Position numbers and translations under genes: made by a program. Below are positions 1-13,600 of a stretch of 64,000 nucleotides of DNA, piece by piece. How positions within the stretch are numbered: position 1 is the first letter of the stretch; every line of letters begins with the position of its first letter. This DNA is from Emydura subglobosa (Eukaryota > Chordata > Testudines > Chelidae): contig ML679956.1 in the NCBI GenBank assembly GCA_007922225.1, forward strand, positions 78,452,834 to 78,516,833. The letters run 5' to 3'. The notes under the pieces were generated by a model that worked only from the letters and a program-made list of their open reading frames with translations, was not told the DNA's origin and did no database searches.

Positions 1-1008
1 TGGTTGGGTGAAGGTTTTCAATATACCATTGAGATCTCTAGGACAGATGATCGAGTGTTTTAAATTTTCAAGTGGCAGATTGTTTGGACTCACAGGGTCC
101 CACTGTGCCACAGTAGGCTGCTTGCTGAAGAGATTCATTACTAGAGTAGATCTCTCAGTTGCTCAAACAAGAGGTCAGCCTGATGCTGAAAGAAGGAAGC
201 AGCCTGCAGCCACAATCTCCCTCACTTCCAAAGACAACACCGCAGGTAAGGAACAGGGACTGGGTAGAATGTCTGGAAGATCACAGCCCCTGCTGCCCAT
301 TGGCAGGCTTCAAAGGTTCAGATTAGCATCCAAATTTTTGGATGTTAGCTGATCTGAACATAAAACTCCAAGTCTTTTGGAAGTTAACTCAACAATAGCA
401 ATGTCAACAGGACTGAATGTTGCCAGAAGACAACAGTCTTCTAATGCTACATAAAATTGCAGATGAAAAGCAAACAAGCCACACAGTCTTGAGATACTTG
501 AATTTAAATCTATATCAGACATTTGGTATAACATTCAGACGTACAGTGAGGCTGTTGAGCCAGAATTGCTCACTGCCCTATCATTGCCCTGCTATTTTCT
601 GATTGGTTTAGAAAACAGGCCTGCATGTCAGCACCAGCCACGCAAAGACCAAATCATCAATAAACAGCTCTAAAAAATAAACTAAACTGAACTGGATGAA
701 TAAACCATCTTCTCAGTGGTCAAGCTGAACTGATGGATCTTTGATCAGTGAATAACGCACGGGCATCTAGCAATCTAGCATAAATTCCATGTGGTATAAT
801 TTGCAACATAGGGAATTCATAGAAAAGTACCTGGAGGCGTGCTTTTAGGCTGAAATTCCTCACTTAGGAAAGGTGTTCCTACTTGTTTGGCAAAACACAT
901 TTGCGAACAAGGCATCAACTCAATCTTATTTATGTTCAACTGCAAACAGCTACGTTTTTCCTTTATGATACAATGGTCATAGCTTCAGTGAGCTACTATT
1001 ACTCTTAC
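1..1008 (-). other. SETD2 intron 12 (partial)
   Basis: AT-rich non-coding sequence following the exon 12 donor. The short open frames on both strands have no recognisable domain, and I see no further SETD2 exon or clear repeat here. Confidence 0.7.
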
Positions 1009-1641
1009 CTTTAGGTCTTTCCAGCTGTCTAGAAGCTTGGTAGCCAAGTCACTCATATCCACTATTTTGTCAGTCTGTTCTTGACTCCTCTCGCTCTCCA
1101 CGTCAGACACACCCTCCTCTTCATCTTGAGATGGCGTTTCCATTGCAATGGGCTCTTCCAGCTTTGGGCCGTTGCTCTCTTTGGCCTCTGCTTCGGGCTC
1201 AACCTCCAGCTCGGTAGCCTGAGGTTTGCTGCTGTCCACTGGAGCTTTGATTTCCTGCTGCTGCTGCTCCTCCTCCTCTGCCATCTCTGCAGGAGCACTG
1301 ACCAGCTGGTCTAGGTCTTCTTTGCCCTCCTTTCCCTCCAGCTCACTGATGGTATCAGAGATTGCACTGTCCATGCTATTTTCACTTATAATTTTGAGTC
1401 TTCGAAAGACAAGCTTCTTCGGGGTTTCTGTGTCGCCTTCTGTGCTCTGCTTGATGGAAGGATCTGGCGTGTTGAGTGGTGTATGAGCCCGTGATGTGTT
1501 CTCACTGGAATAACCATCCCCCTCACTGAGCTGTGGGACAGCAGTCTTGGTCTGAGACCAGCGCTGGATAATTGGAAGCACTTTGCTCTCCTCCAACATG
1601 TTTTTATTAGGTATAGGCAAGAGCTCCAGAGTCTTCATAAT
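1009..1641 (-). CDS. SETD2: SETD2 exon 12: linker C-terminal to the SET domain
   Basis: A 633-nt exon of 211 codons, phase 0 at both ends, covering residues about 1829-2039. The acceptor is AG at 1643-1642 and the donor GTAAGA starts at 1008. It begins [16 protein letters not shown], with the conserved blocks [13 protein letters not shown] and [13 protein letters not shown], then an acidic Glu-rich stretch and a final block ending [11 protein letters not shown]. Near 1249-1285 is a short Glu-Gln run (EEEEQQQQQ) coded by repeated GAG/CAG triplets; this part is the least like the human protein in length. The apparent start Met at 1638 is an internal residue, because the frame is open back to the splice site. 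The seven residues read past LDSWKDLK are intron. Confidence 0.95.
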
Positions 1642-4600
1642 CTGGTTACAAACACAAAACCACAGCTGTTATATTTAAAACCGTCACTTTGCACTAGATT
1701 TTTGTTTTTTGTTTTCTGGGGTTTTTTTAAATCTCTCTGACTTGGCAGTAGCAATTTCTTCAAGGAGGAGCTGAGTTCTTTAATATTTTCCACAGTCACA
1801 TTCATACTGACACAAGTTAGTAGAGATGCATTTGCTGTAGGGGCTGAACTGTGGTAATGAACTTTTGAGATTATTATGGACACAAAATAAATATATGGGT
1901 GGAAAAAAACTGACTAAATGTGTTCAGCTAGCAACTGGAATGAGTCCAAAGGGCTTAGACACTTATAGCTGACCATGCATATCTTGAGTTTGCATATGAA
2001 CAAACCCAACCTAGAATAGCTCATATAAAGATGTGTTGACTATTTAAATGATTAACCTTTTAATTTAGCTTTGGTTTAGATATCACTTTTATATGGTTAA
2101 GTTGATCTCCCTCTAAATTGGCTTTGATTGCACACTAACATTGTGGATCCAATTTCCTTCTTTGTAAATGTTGCGATGATTATTTTATTTATAACTATAT
2201 TAATGGAAGACATTAATAGAAACCACAATAGATAAACCGAGAGAGATCAACTGTTGGAGCATTTGAACTTATTAACAGCAACATTGGGAGATTTCCCCCC
2301 CCCCCCACAGTGTTTAAAACATCCACTGGATGTCATAGGAATTAGACCCATTGGCTGAGGGAAGACCCTGATATTCTCATGGATGGAATGTAACAACTGC
2401 CAATATGCGTGTAATCACTGTTTGTGACTTTAAACTAGACTGGACAAGGCACTAGAGAAATGTACTGTGGACAACAATCCTGTGTTAGCCAAAAGAGAGA
2501 CTGGATGGCTTTACATTTCCATCTACAACCACCATGATTCTATGATCACGTAGCTTTCTGAAGCCTACAGAAAATAAAGCAAAATACTACTATGGAAATG
2601 TGCATGCTTTTGTTGCTAGCTTAAAAAAAAAAAAAAAAAAAGCTAAATTTTAAAGAAAGCTAAAAAATTTAAGAAGTGTTCCTAGCTAGATTGTATCATG
2701 ATACATATACATGCAAAAAAATGTTTTAAAAATTAGAGACTTTATTTACTGTACGATTTCATCTTCAGGGATTAAGTAAAATAAAAATCATTCCACATAC
2801 CATCTTTATAAAGAAGAATTATATTCCCACTCCTGGTTTTATGTTCCTAGCACCTAAGTGGCAGGAACTCCTATTGTTTTAGTCTTCTGAAGTCACGAAA
2901 CCAACTCATGAGAAGAGAGCAATTTCTGATCTAAGGCCCCTTGTGCCTCTAACCATCAGTTCATTTTTCCAAGTAAATGACAAAACAAAAGAATTTTTAA
3001 AAACCCAGTGCCACAAACAATGCACACTGGATCTATTATAAGTGATATGCCTTCTGAGAAAAGGAAGTACAATTAAGTATATGAAGAAGCTAGTGGCTGT
3101 TGGGCAGAAAGACAGGCATGAATCATTCCTGCAAGAAAGCTCTTCACAAGTGGACAGGTGAAAACTGAGAATTCCTTGGACAGGCAGTCATGTGGCTGCC
3201 AGAAGGACTTTAAACAAGGGCGAGATAAAGTTCAGGTTTCAAGGAGAGTAGAAGAAGAAAAACACTTCCACTTCAAGGTGCACTGTAGATCGTTTGTGAA
3301 ATATTAAGACACATTGTGTCTCATTTGACACAGTTGATCTAGGTCTGAACAGTCCCAACATCCAGGCAACTACATGGAGTGAGTCTGAATGTCTAAGTTG
3401 AGAACCTGATCCCACTCCAAATTGAAAAAGGACGGACTGAGATCACGGAACGGGGCAGGCCTGAGGTCTACTCTGAACTCTCTCCGCTCCAGACGTAACA
3501 CAACTCAGCTTCTCTGTCCAGAATTCAAGACCACCACAGATGTGAGAGTCCCACAGTCAGTCATATCTCAGGAGCTAAAAACAGAAACTGCTACACGGGT
3601 TCCCCACTCCTTCAATTTGAAGACTTCCTCAGCAGCAAGGGCACCAGAGGACACATGGTACATGTACTTGTGCTCCACTACTTAAGAAACTGGCAAGCTA
3701 GCAATATGGGTGTTACCATCCATTCTGTTCCATCCATCCAAAAGAAGATAGTGCAATGGCAGAAGGGAATTCTTAAACTAAGCCTATAGTCTCTGCTTTG
3801 GAGTCCATGACGGCTTATAAAGAGAGTAGCTTAGATACTCCAAAGAGGATGGTTGTCACAGTAGGAATTTTGGTCTTTCTCCCCACTCCCAGTGGATTCA
3901 GCCTTAGAGAGGTCTTTCATGTAACCCATACAACCTGCTGAGGAGTCACTCCTCATAGAGAAAGCTCAGGCTGATGCATTAAGATGGGTGGGGAAGGGAC
4001 ATTGACTCAGCAGATGTCAGTTACAGTTGCATCAAAGCTATTGGCACTGAAAACATCAACAGCATCAGATTAAGTACTGATGCTGACCATGCTTAATCTT
4101 TTGGGATCTGTACAGGATCCTGATGGGCCGATAAGCTCAGAATGTGCACTGTGCTAGCACAAAACTTTGACAGCCCAGGAGATTAGTACATCTCACCCAC
4201 ACTGAGGCACTGCCACAGTTCATTTAGTAAAGCCATACAAAGTACCATGCTGTGGCTAAGACCCAAGAGTCTGGCCCAGTAGAACAGATGTTTTTTAAGA
4301 CTAATAAAGCTAGATCCTTGTCAAAATAAGGACAGATGAGGCATGGACAATGGAGTCAACTGGTCTCCCCACCCCATAAAACATTACCATACTTATAGCA
4401 GACCTGCCTTTTTGCCCCCTTATAACTCCAACTGCAGAGTCCCTAGCCATTTTGAAAGTGTCCAAATGCCACTACAGGTACTATCTTATTAGGCCTATAC
4501 CAATAGACGCTTGATGACCAGCTGGGTTACCAGATTCTGGAAATGTTCATCCCGACTTGTAAGACATACTAAAATACTAGAGAGAAGTCATAGCCTGTTG

Positions 4601-7600
4601 CAAGACAGCAGCCAATGCTCACATCTACCATAACCGGCATCTTATAAACATGATCTGGGCTGCTTCTCAGATATTGCTGTTTTAAAAAAAAAAAAAAAAA
4701 AGATGTTGTGAAGAGGTACAAAAGAAAAGTAATCCCCAGCTGCAAGAACCTTTAGATCAGGGGTGGCCAACCCGTGGCTCACGAGCCGCATGCAGTTCTT
4801 TGCATGCGAGTCTTTGCTCTGTGCATTGAATAGGGCGCCAAAGTGAAATTAACAAGTTGCCCCCTAAATGGAGCAGCTGGAGTTTTCGGGGGAGGGTAAG
4901 AGACACTGAAAAGTGAAATTGACAAGCTGCCACCGAAATTGACGGAGTAGCACAAATTGGCTCTTTGCGGTATCTATAGCTATTTTTTGGCTCTTTGTCT
5001 CTGACTGGTTGGCCACCCCTGCTTTAGATTTCACCTCTAGGCAGCGTATTTTTTTAAAAAATAAACAGATTGGAAGAAAAGGGTACCATTCAAGAAGAAA
5101 ATCTGAGAAAAATAATCCAACGGTTCTAAACAACACTGCAGCACAGTTTCTTTCAACTAACAGCAGTGGTATAAGAGAGCTCCTCTATCAGCAGCTAGGA
5201 AAAATGAACTGAAGTTTAGTAGAAGTAAGGACCATTTATTATAGATGTTTTTTGAACTCAAAAGCTTTTGGAATTTCTGCTGTCACATGCTGGCCCCAAG
5301 AATGGGGAAAAGATGGTTACTAACCTTTCTGCAATTGTTGTTCTTCGAGATGTATTGCTCATGTCCATTCCCATGTAGGTGTAGGTATGCACCCGCTGCA
5401 GGCACCTTTGCTGGAAGCTTTTTCCTAGTGGTACATGCTGGATCGGCTATGGTGCCCGCTGGAGTGGTGCCCTCATGGTGCAGTATATAGGCCATTGCTG
5501 CCCCCCCGCTCCTCCAGTTCCTTCTTGCTCGCTACTCAGACAGAGTGGCAAGTAGGCGGGATTTGGAATGCACATGAGCAACACATTTCAAAGAACAGTT
5601 ATGGAAAGGTTAGCAACCATCTTCTTCTTTGTGTACTTGCTCATGTCCATTCCCATGTAGCTGATTCCCAAGCCAGGAGGTAGGTAGTGGGGTCGGAGTT
5701 CCATGCTAATTAATACAGACTGTAAGACTGCTTGACCTAAGCACGGTCACTTCTCACCTGTTGTGTGATGGCATAGTGAGTAGTAAATGGACGAATGGAT
5801 GACTAGTCACTACCCTGCTAGGACTGGAACTGTGCCACAAATGCCACTGATGAAGCTTGTGACCTCATGGAATGTGCTGTCAAGTGAGGAGGTGGGAGTT
5901 TCACCAGACCATAGCACTTAGTATGCATGATGTGATCCATGAGGCAATCCTCTGGGCAGAATATGGACCCCCTTTCATTCTTTCTGCAATGGCCACGAAG
6001 AGTTGAGTGGTTTTCCGAAAGAGCCTGGTCCTTTCTATGCAGAATGCTAAAGAACTCCTAACATCCAGTGAGTGAAGCCTTTGTTCCTCCCTGTTAGCAT
6101 GTAGCTTCGGGCAAAAGACCGGGAGGAAAGCGTCCTGGTTACTGTAGAAATATCAGATCATCTTTGGTAGAAAGACTGGATGTGGTTGAAGTCTCACCTT
6201 GTCCTTAAAGAAGACCATAGACGTAATTCAGAGGTGAGGAGCCTAATCTTCAAGACCCTCCTAGCCGAGGTGATGGCAACCAGAAAGACTACTTTATACG
6301 AGAGGTGGAGCAAAGAACATGTTGCCATAGACTTGAATGGGGGCCCCGTAAGCCTTGACAGCACCAAGTTGAGGTCCCAAGGTAGCAGGGGTTGATGCAC
6401 TTGGGGGTACAACCGCTTTAGACCCTTCAAAAACCAAGAGCAAGTTGGGTTTGCGAATACCGTTTGGTCAGAGACTGGTGAATGGAAGTCTGAAATTGCG
6501 GCCAGATGAACTCATGGACGATACCGTTAGGCCTTCGTTTGAATAGCAGATAGTCCAGGAAAGGGGTACGGGTATCTCACTTAGTCAGACCCCTTTCTGT
6601 GAAGCCCACAATGAGAATCTCTTCCATTTTGCCAGATAGGCCGATCTAGTTGACAGTTTCCTGCTATCCATGAGAACCATCTGGACAAGGGTAGAACAAT
6701 CTCACTCTGCCTCACTCAGCCATGGAGCTTCCAAGCTGTCAGATGCCGAGATGTGAGGTTTGGGTGAAGCAGGTGGCCATGTTCCTGCAAGATCAGGTCC
6801 AGAAGAATTGATAGTCTGATGGGTTCGTCCTCTGACAGGTGCAGAAGCGCCAAGAACCAATGTTGCCACGGCCATGCCAGGACTATAAGGATCATCCTCG
6901 CCTTGTCCCTCCTGACTTTGAGTAATACTCTGTGGATCAGAGCAGTGGGAGGAAACGCATAAACCAGACTTCCTCCTCAGGGAAGGAAAAAGGCATCTGT
7001 GAGATATCCTGGGCTGTCTCCCAGATATGAACAGAAGTGGGACACTTTCTGTTGACCCTAGTGGTGAACAAGTCTACTTGGGGAAATCCCCACTTCTGCA
7101 AAATAACAGTTAGGACATCCAGACAAATGGATCACTTGTGATGGTTGACGAAGGACCTGCTAAAGTGGTTTGCCAGTTTGTTCTGTGAGCCTAGTAGATA
7201 AAAGGCCTCCAGGTGAATAGACTGGGCATGCAGTAATCCCACAAGCTCACTGCCTCCTGGCATAAGGGTGAGGGGCAGGCTCCTCCTTGTCTGTTAATGT
7301 AGAACAATTCCATGGTGTTGTCTGTGAGCACGGATATGCATCTGCCCCAGAGGTGGGGTTGAAATGCTTGGCATGCTAAGCAGACTGCTCTTAGCTCTCT
7401 GACATGGATATGAAGAGTCAGTTCTTCTGGTGCCCATTGGCCCCATGTTCTTAGGGCCTCTGCCCCACATCTGAGGCGTCGGCGAGGAACAACATCAACG
7501 GAACTGGTTTCAGAAACGGGATGCCCCCACACACTCCTGGTTGAACGACCACTGCAAAGCGAGCATCACCATTGCTGAGGCTGTAACCACCTTGTCCAAG

Positions 7601-10600
7601 GGGTGACGGCTTGGCATATATACTGATGCCAACCATATTTGAAGGGGTCTGAATTTGAGATGAGCATGCTGTACCACATAGATACAGGAGGCCATGTGAC
7701 TTTAGGCAATTCCTCACTGTGGTGACAGGAAATGCCCTTAGACCTTTTATGAAGGCTTTGATGGCTCTGAAACGACTCTCCGGGAGATAGACTCCTGCCT
7801 GGGTCGAGTCGAGGACTGCCCCTATAAATTCCATCCTCTATACTGGGAAGAATGCGGACTTCTGTTGGTTTAATCAGAGGCCCCACATTCGAGAAAGTGG
7901 ATTGAGCTAGTTTCACACGCCTTTCTACCAGCCCCCTGGAGTGGCCCATGATCAGACAATCGTCCAGGTATGGGTAGACTTGCACCCCTGCTTTCCTTAG
8001 GGAAGCCGCCACCACTGACATGCACTTGGTAAATATGTTCGGCACTGCCGACAGGCCAAAGGGTAGCACTGTGATTTGATAGTGGTTGTGATCTATGGTA
8101 AACCAGAGGAACTTCCTGTGGCCCCAGACTATCGCTATATGGAAGTCTGTGTCCTTTAAGTTGAGGTGGTGCACCAGTCCCCTGGATCTAGAGAAGGGAT
8201 GATTGAGGACGGGGAGACTATGCGGAACTTCAGCTTCTTCATGAATTTGTTGAGGTTTTGCAGGTCTAGTATGGGTCTGAGATCCCTGTTGGATTTTGGG
8301 ATCAGGAGGTAACGAGAATAGAAACCCGTGTCTCTTAGGTCCATTGGAACTTCTTCCATCGCTTCTATCCTTAAGAGGGACTGCACCTCCTGGGTTAGGA
8401 GTCCCTCATGAGAAGGGTCCCTGAAGAGGGAAAGGGAGGGGAGATGGAAAGAAGAAGAGATAAATTGGAGACTGCATCCCATTTTCACCATGCGGAGCAC
8501 CCAGTGATCCAATGTGATGTTGACCAATGCTTGATAAAAGTGGGATAGACGATCTCTGAACTGTGGGAAAAGATCCAGTATTTGGACTGGTGCAGCGTCC
8601 TCGCCCGCACCTTCAAAAAGTTTTGTCTAGGCCCTGACATTTGTTTTGGGGTCTGAAGAGGAGTGGTGCAGCTGACTTCTATTAAAGTCTCTGTTACACC
8701 GATTCCCAAAGTCCTGCCTTTGTTGTGGGAGGTGGAAGTGGCCCAGAGGCTGGGGTTTGAAGCATCTCTGGGCTGGGACAGCATGGGGAGGTCCAAGCAT
8801 TTTAAGGTGGCCAGAATCTCCTCTAGGCTGTGCAGATGTGCATCCGTTTGATCAGAAAATAAGGAACTCCCTTCAAATGGTAGGTCTTGTACCATCCTAG
8901 AATCAAAGAAGATTAGGGCTGGAATGGACCTCAGGAGGTCATCTAGTCCAACCCCCTGCTTATAGGGAAGGCCAGATGACTGGAGCCAAGAGCTGCACCT
9001 CATCACCAATCGCTGCAGCCCTGGGATCAGCTGCCACATCCGCAGGGTCCAAGGAGACCTAGAGGGAAGCCTTGACTATAGCTCTGATCTCCTCCACCAA
9101 CACCGCGAACTCCGCCCTTGATTCTGACAGGAAGAGATGCTTAAACTTAGACAGCCATCCAAGAATTAATTTCATAGCCACGGCTCAAAAGAGGGCCTCG
9201 GGGGTTGGATATTCTTAACTGGAGGCCCCCTGTGGAATAAGCTTCTCTCTCGAATAGGTCCAATTTCTTGGCCTCTTTAGCCTTGGGAAATGGGCCCTGT
9301 TGTCATTGCCTCTCCCACTCGTTAGCTGTGGCCACCACCAGTGAGCCTTGGGGAGAGGGGATCAGTGACCAGTACTCATACCCCTTGGGGGGGACAAAAT
9401 ACTTTCTCTCCACTCGTTTCGCTGTGGGCTGGAGGGATGTGAGGGTCTGCCATAGTGTCTTTACTGGCTTTGAGATGGCCTCATCAAAGGGTAACGCCAT
9501 CTTGGATGAACCAGGTGTTGTCAAAGTATCAACCAACGCCGGGGGCAGAGTCCTCAATTTCCTCCACCTTCAGGCCGAGGTTCTGGGCTATCCTTTTCAA
9601 GAGCTCCTGATGAGCCTTGTAATTGTCCTATTAGGAGCTATGTCTCTCCCTGCCACCGCCTCATCTGGGGAGGATGACAAAGTGCCGCAGGTCTCCATCC
9701 CTACCACTCCCAGTATTGAGCCCCTCTCTAACGGGGGCAGAGGGTACGATGTCACCATCGAGTGGGCAGAGTATGACAGACCCACGTGGGAGCTTTGAAA
9801 GGCCTGGACATCCACAGAGCCCATATTGGCCACTGAGCCAGCATCTGCTACTGGGGTCTATGTTGGAACTGCAGGCCCCCAAGATGCTGCCTCATGCTTC
9901 TGGCCCAATCGGTATTTGTTCCACCGTGATCCCTACGATCCTGCTTGGGATGCTGAGCCCGAGTTAGCCCAACGAGACCAAAGCGGTGTTGTGCCCCTGG
10001 GCACTGTGACCCGGCACCGCAACGGAAAGCGGTGCCTTCAACCAGAGCATCACCATGACTATGAGCGGTACTGTGATCTGGAGCATTATGGTGACCATGA
10101 TTTGTGCTGGGACTCCGGCCGGTGGTGAGATTGTGTCCTACGCTGTGTGGGTAAATGCTGTTGTGGTGTTGAGGCTTTCGAGTCTGGGCAAGATGGGGGA
10201 CAGTGCCTCAACATCATTGCCAGCTTGCCCACTGCGGTGGTCGGTCTCTGTGGGGTGATCTTGTGTTGTTGGGCTGCACCTTGTGAGCCCCAACCTGGGG
10301 AAAACGAAGGTACTAGGAGAGTTAAGAGACTCCTTGCTGCCTCATAAGCCTCTGGCATTGATGAGCACATGCTGCCAGAGACAAAGCCCCTTCCTGGCTC
10401 ACCCTCAGCGGGGAGTCCATATGCGCCAGACTCAATGGTACCCTTGGTGGGCCAGAATCGAAGGCACTGGCTGGCTGCCTGCCACCTGACAGGGAACAAT
10501 TGACTGTCTCGCCCTCTCCATGCTCTTCCTCATCAGAGAGCATCCCCGGTCCGACTTTTTTTTCTTGGCACTGGTGATGCCAGACACTCCCTGCCCTCTT

Positions 10601-13600
10601 TGTAGCTTCCCGATCAATACTGGTGTGCTCCTCACTAAGCAGGTGCTTGGCACTGGGTCCGGCTGACACTCTGATGCTGGGTGAAGTGCAGCCTCCATTA
10701 GGAGCAACTTCAGTCTACTGTCCCTGTCCCCTTTAGTCCTGGATCTGAAGTTTTTGCAAATTCGTCATTTCACTGGGATGTCACCCTGTCCCAGGCACTT
10801 CAGGCAGCTATCACACGGGTCACTCACCAGAATCTTGTTAGGACAGGTAGGAAACTGCTTGAAGCCTGGGAACGAGGTATACCCCAGTGCCCCAAGGTGG
10901 GTAAAGCCCAGCAGGGTGGGGAGAGTTTAAGCACTCCACTAATCTAAACTACGTTATCTATTTACACTTGAACGCTAACTTTTTACAATCGATCGCAGGC
11001 ACAACCAATGAAGTACTGCTTGCAGAGCAAGAGAACAGCATTCCAGTGACCATCACTGATGGAAAGAAAGAAATGAGAGGACAGTGGGGTGGTAATGACC
11101 TATATACTGAGCCATAATGGTGCCACTCCAAGGAGCACCAGACCCAGCATGTACCTCTAAGAAAAAGCTTCCAGCAACGGTGCACGTGGCGTGCGCACAC
11201 CCACACGGGAATGAACACGAGCAAGCAATCCAAGAATAGTTCTTCTGGAGAAAGAATTTGGTTATGTTTTGGCTACAAGTGTCTCCATTAATAAAGTAAG
11301 CACCAAAGTGATTTCTGTATGTGATGCAAAGGTGATTAAAAGTACATATATACTAGAAGAGAAAAATTTCAATACTTGATACTATCAGAGCAAACTCGGA
11401 TCCTCCAGCCAGTCTGCCCACCTCCTGACTAGACAGTAATGGTAGTGCCCTTTTTTAAAGCTTAACACTTCACTTAACTTTAAGGACAAACCACAAAAGC
11501 AAATTTCTTCCACATATTTCAAGCTTTCTGTGGATAAACTAATGTACTTAAAGAAAAAAGTAATGGGTTTATCTATACTTTATGTCAAGGTATAGTACCA
11601 CACGATTTTCATTAACACTTTATGTATTGTACTTCACTGTCTGTGGACTTTTAACTACCAGAAAAACTTATCAAGGATCATAGTGGACTGATAAAAAAAT
11701 CTCTCTAGGAATTTTTGGGGAAGTTCTCTAGCCTGGGTTATACAGGAGGTCAGACTAGATGGCCACAATGGTTCCTTCTGGCCTTGGAATCAGTACATCA
11801 TGTTTTTGTTCATACATACATAATCCTGCTCCCTCCTCTGAGCAATTACTACAGTTGCTGTGAAACCTTCATGCACAAATAGAATGACCTGGCAATCCTG
11901 AGGCAATTACTGACCTCTAATTGGAGCTTGAGGTTGTTTGCGGTGTTTCCCCTTCCATCGCCCAGCTCAGCCATCCAGATCCAGAGGAGAGACAAGCCAT
12001 GACATTCCAGGAAGGACTTCAGGCAGGATTGCGAGTGTGTGTTCTAGATGAAACAAAGTTACAGAGAATCCATAGATACAGTCAGCAACTTCCTCAAGCT
12101 AAAATCGAGTTTCCACATGCTGCCATGGCTAACTTCTGAACTAGGTGCATGTTACTGACAAAACTCAATGCTACTAAAAATGCACACAAAGCAGAGAGCC
12201 AAGCCTAGACATGGGCCAATATCTATCAGTGTCACAAAAAGTCTAAAGTAACTTTTACAGAATAAAAACTTAACAGAAGGCTAAAGTGAGCAGATAACTG
12301 GCAGTAACTAATGATCTTTTCCACTAAACCAGAGGCAAAAATTGGGGACAGTCTTAGCATGGGATTGCAAATAAATTCATTCTAAGATGTCCAGGTTATC
12401 CCTCTACATTACTGTTTCCTTTTAAATTTTATTTTAATCAGACATTTTAGTAAAATTATTCCCACCTCAGCAAAATTAATCTCTGCTTTTGGATGATTTT
12501 GTCAAAATGATCGTTTTAAGTTAACACCTAGAAAGGACCATGCACGTCACCTTTCTAATCCTCCAAAAGGCAAAACATTATGGGTAAAGGTTTGGAGCTA
12601 CAAAGGGTCTAGAAATTCTTTAAGTATGGCTGCAAACTTTCCCCTTTGCCTCACAAAATATAATCATTTTCCCCCCCAGTTTATGTATTGGAACAACTGT
12701 AAAACCCATTTTCTCCCTCTTCCTTCATAGCCTTTAAGCACATTGTTTAAAAATACTTCACATAATTTTACTTCAGTCCCCCTTTGATAGGGTTGGGATC
12801 TCCTCACCTGTATGAGTTTGAGGCAGGTGAGTTTCTGCTCCAAAGTTTCAATCCGAACCATCAACCGGGATAAACTGAGAACTTGGTTCTTGTCTGAAAG
12901 CCCCTCTCCATTCTCCAGCAGCGCTTCCAACTCCCCATCCACCTACCATGTCAAAGGAAAATGATTATACAACTCACATGATTATACAGAACACCCCATC
13001 AGACTCACAAGGTACCACTCCACCAGCTATTAAGAGAATTTATTCTACAGCTTTGAGATTTCAGAAGAACTCTCTCCATGATCAAATCTCATATACTGAA
13101 AGAAAAAAAAATCTAGTTTTAGGTATACTTGATTTCATTTGTAGGTTTATCTGTTTTTTTGTTTTTATTTGCTGCCTCACAGTTCTCCTTTTGTAGTCAT
13201 TCCATTAATAAAGACTTTGAATACAATATGTAAATACCTGACACACTGTGCTTCTCTCTCAAGTTAGTTGTTTATACCAGAAAAATGGGGTTGGGGGAGA
13301 GAGAGGGGGTTGGAAAATCTGACTGCCTTCCTGAGAGCAAAAACGTGTGCAACATAGGGGAATCTCCATCTGGACATGAAGCTTCAGCTTCCACAACACA
13401 TTCCTATCTTATTTACAGCCTATGTCCTTAGTTGTGTGCATTTATAACACGTGCAGAATGTACTGCAAACAGGCATGCACAGGAATAAAAATTTGACTGC
13501 TTTTGGAGGGGGCACATGCTGTGCCCCAGCAGAGCTGTCAGCTTTTCCCACCCTGGCGCCTGGAGTTCTGTGCTCCTGCTGATTATTGAGGGGCCTGTGC

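Larger units (their letters stand above)
5310..11250 (-). mobile_element. DIRS-type tyrosine-recombinase retrotransposon, near full length, inactive
   Basis: An element of about 5.9 kb read on the minus strand. It has inverted terminal repeats (5341-5495 and 11085-11245) and an internal complementary region (5593-5660) next to the 3' repeat. In order it holds gag-like (9040-10710), reverse transcriptase (about 7840-8530), RNase H and methyltransferase-like (about 6900-7560) and tyrosine recombinase (about 5740-6430) remains. This order and the inverted ends are diagnostic of DIRS elements rather than LTR or LINE types. Frames are interrupted by stops and shifts, and a 70-bp CR1 tail sits inside gag. 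It lies in the same transcriptional sense as SETD2. Confidence 0.88.
1642..11914 (-). other. SETD2 intron 11, 10.3 kb
   Basis: It contains a CR1 tail (2405-2548), poly-A tracts at 2622-2641 and 4682-4700, a hAT MITE (4758-5021), a large DIRS element (5310-11250) and a CR1 tail (11690-11800). The stretches 1642-2400, 2550-4750 and 11260-11690 hold nothing I recognise; 3400-3690 is richer in GC and has an 87-codon open frame without family resemblance. Confidence 0.8.

Noticed and set aside
8..352. 114-codon plus-strand open frame at the left edge
   Set aside because: No family resemblance, no splice logic with SETD2 and low-complexity ordinary composition; likely chance.
985..1638. Met at 1638 as a start codon of a separate gene
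   Set aside because: The frame continues to a splice acceptor at 1642 and joins exon 11 in phase; the Met is internal.
9268..9798. 176-codon plus-strand open frame
   Set aside because: Antisense to the DIRS gag region; it lacks any recognised motif.
11921..12139. 72-codon plus-strand open frame
   Set aside because: It is the antisense shadow of SETD2 exon 11, which reads as conserved protein on the minus strand.
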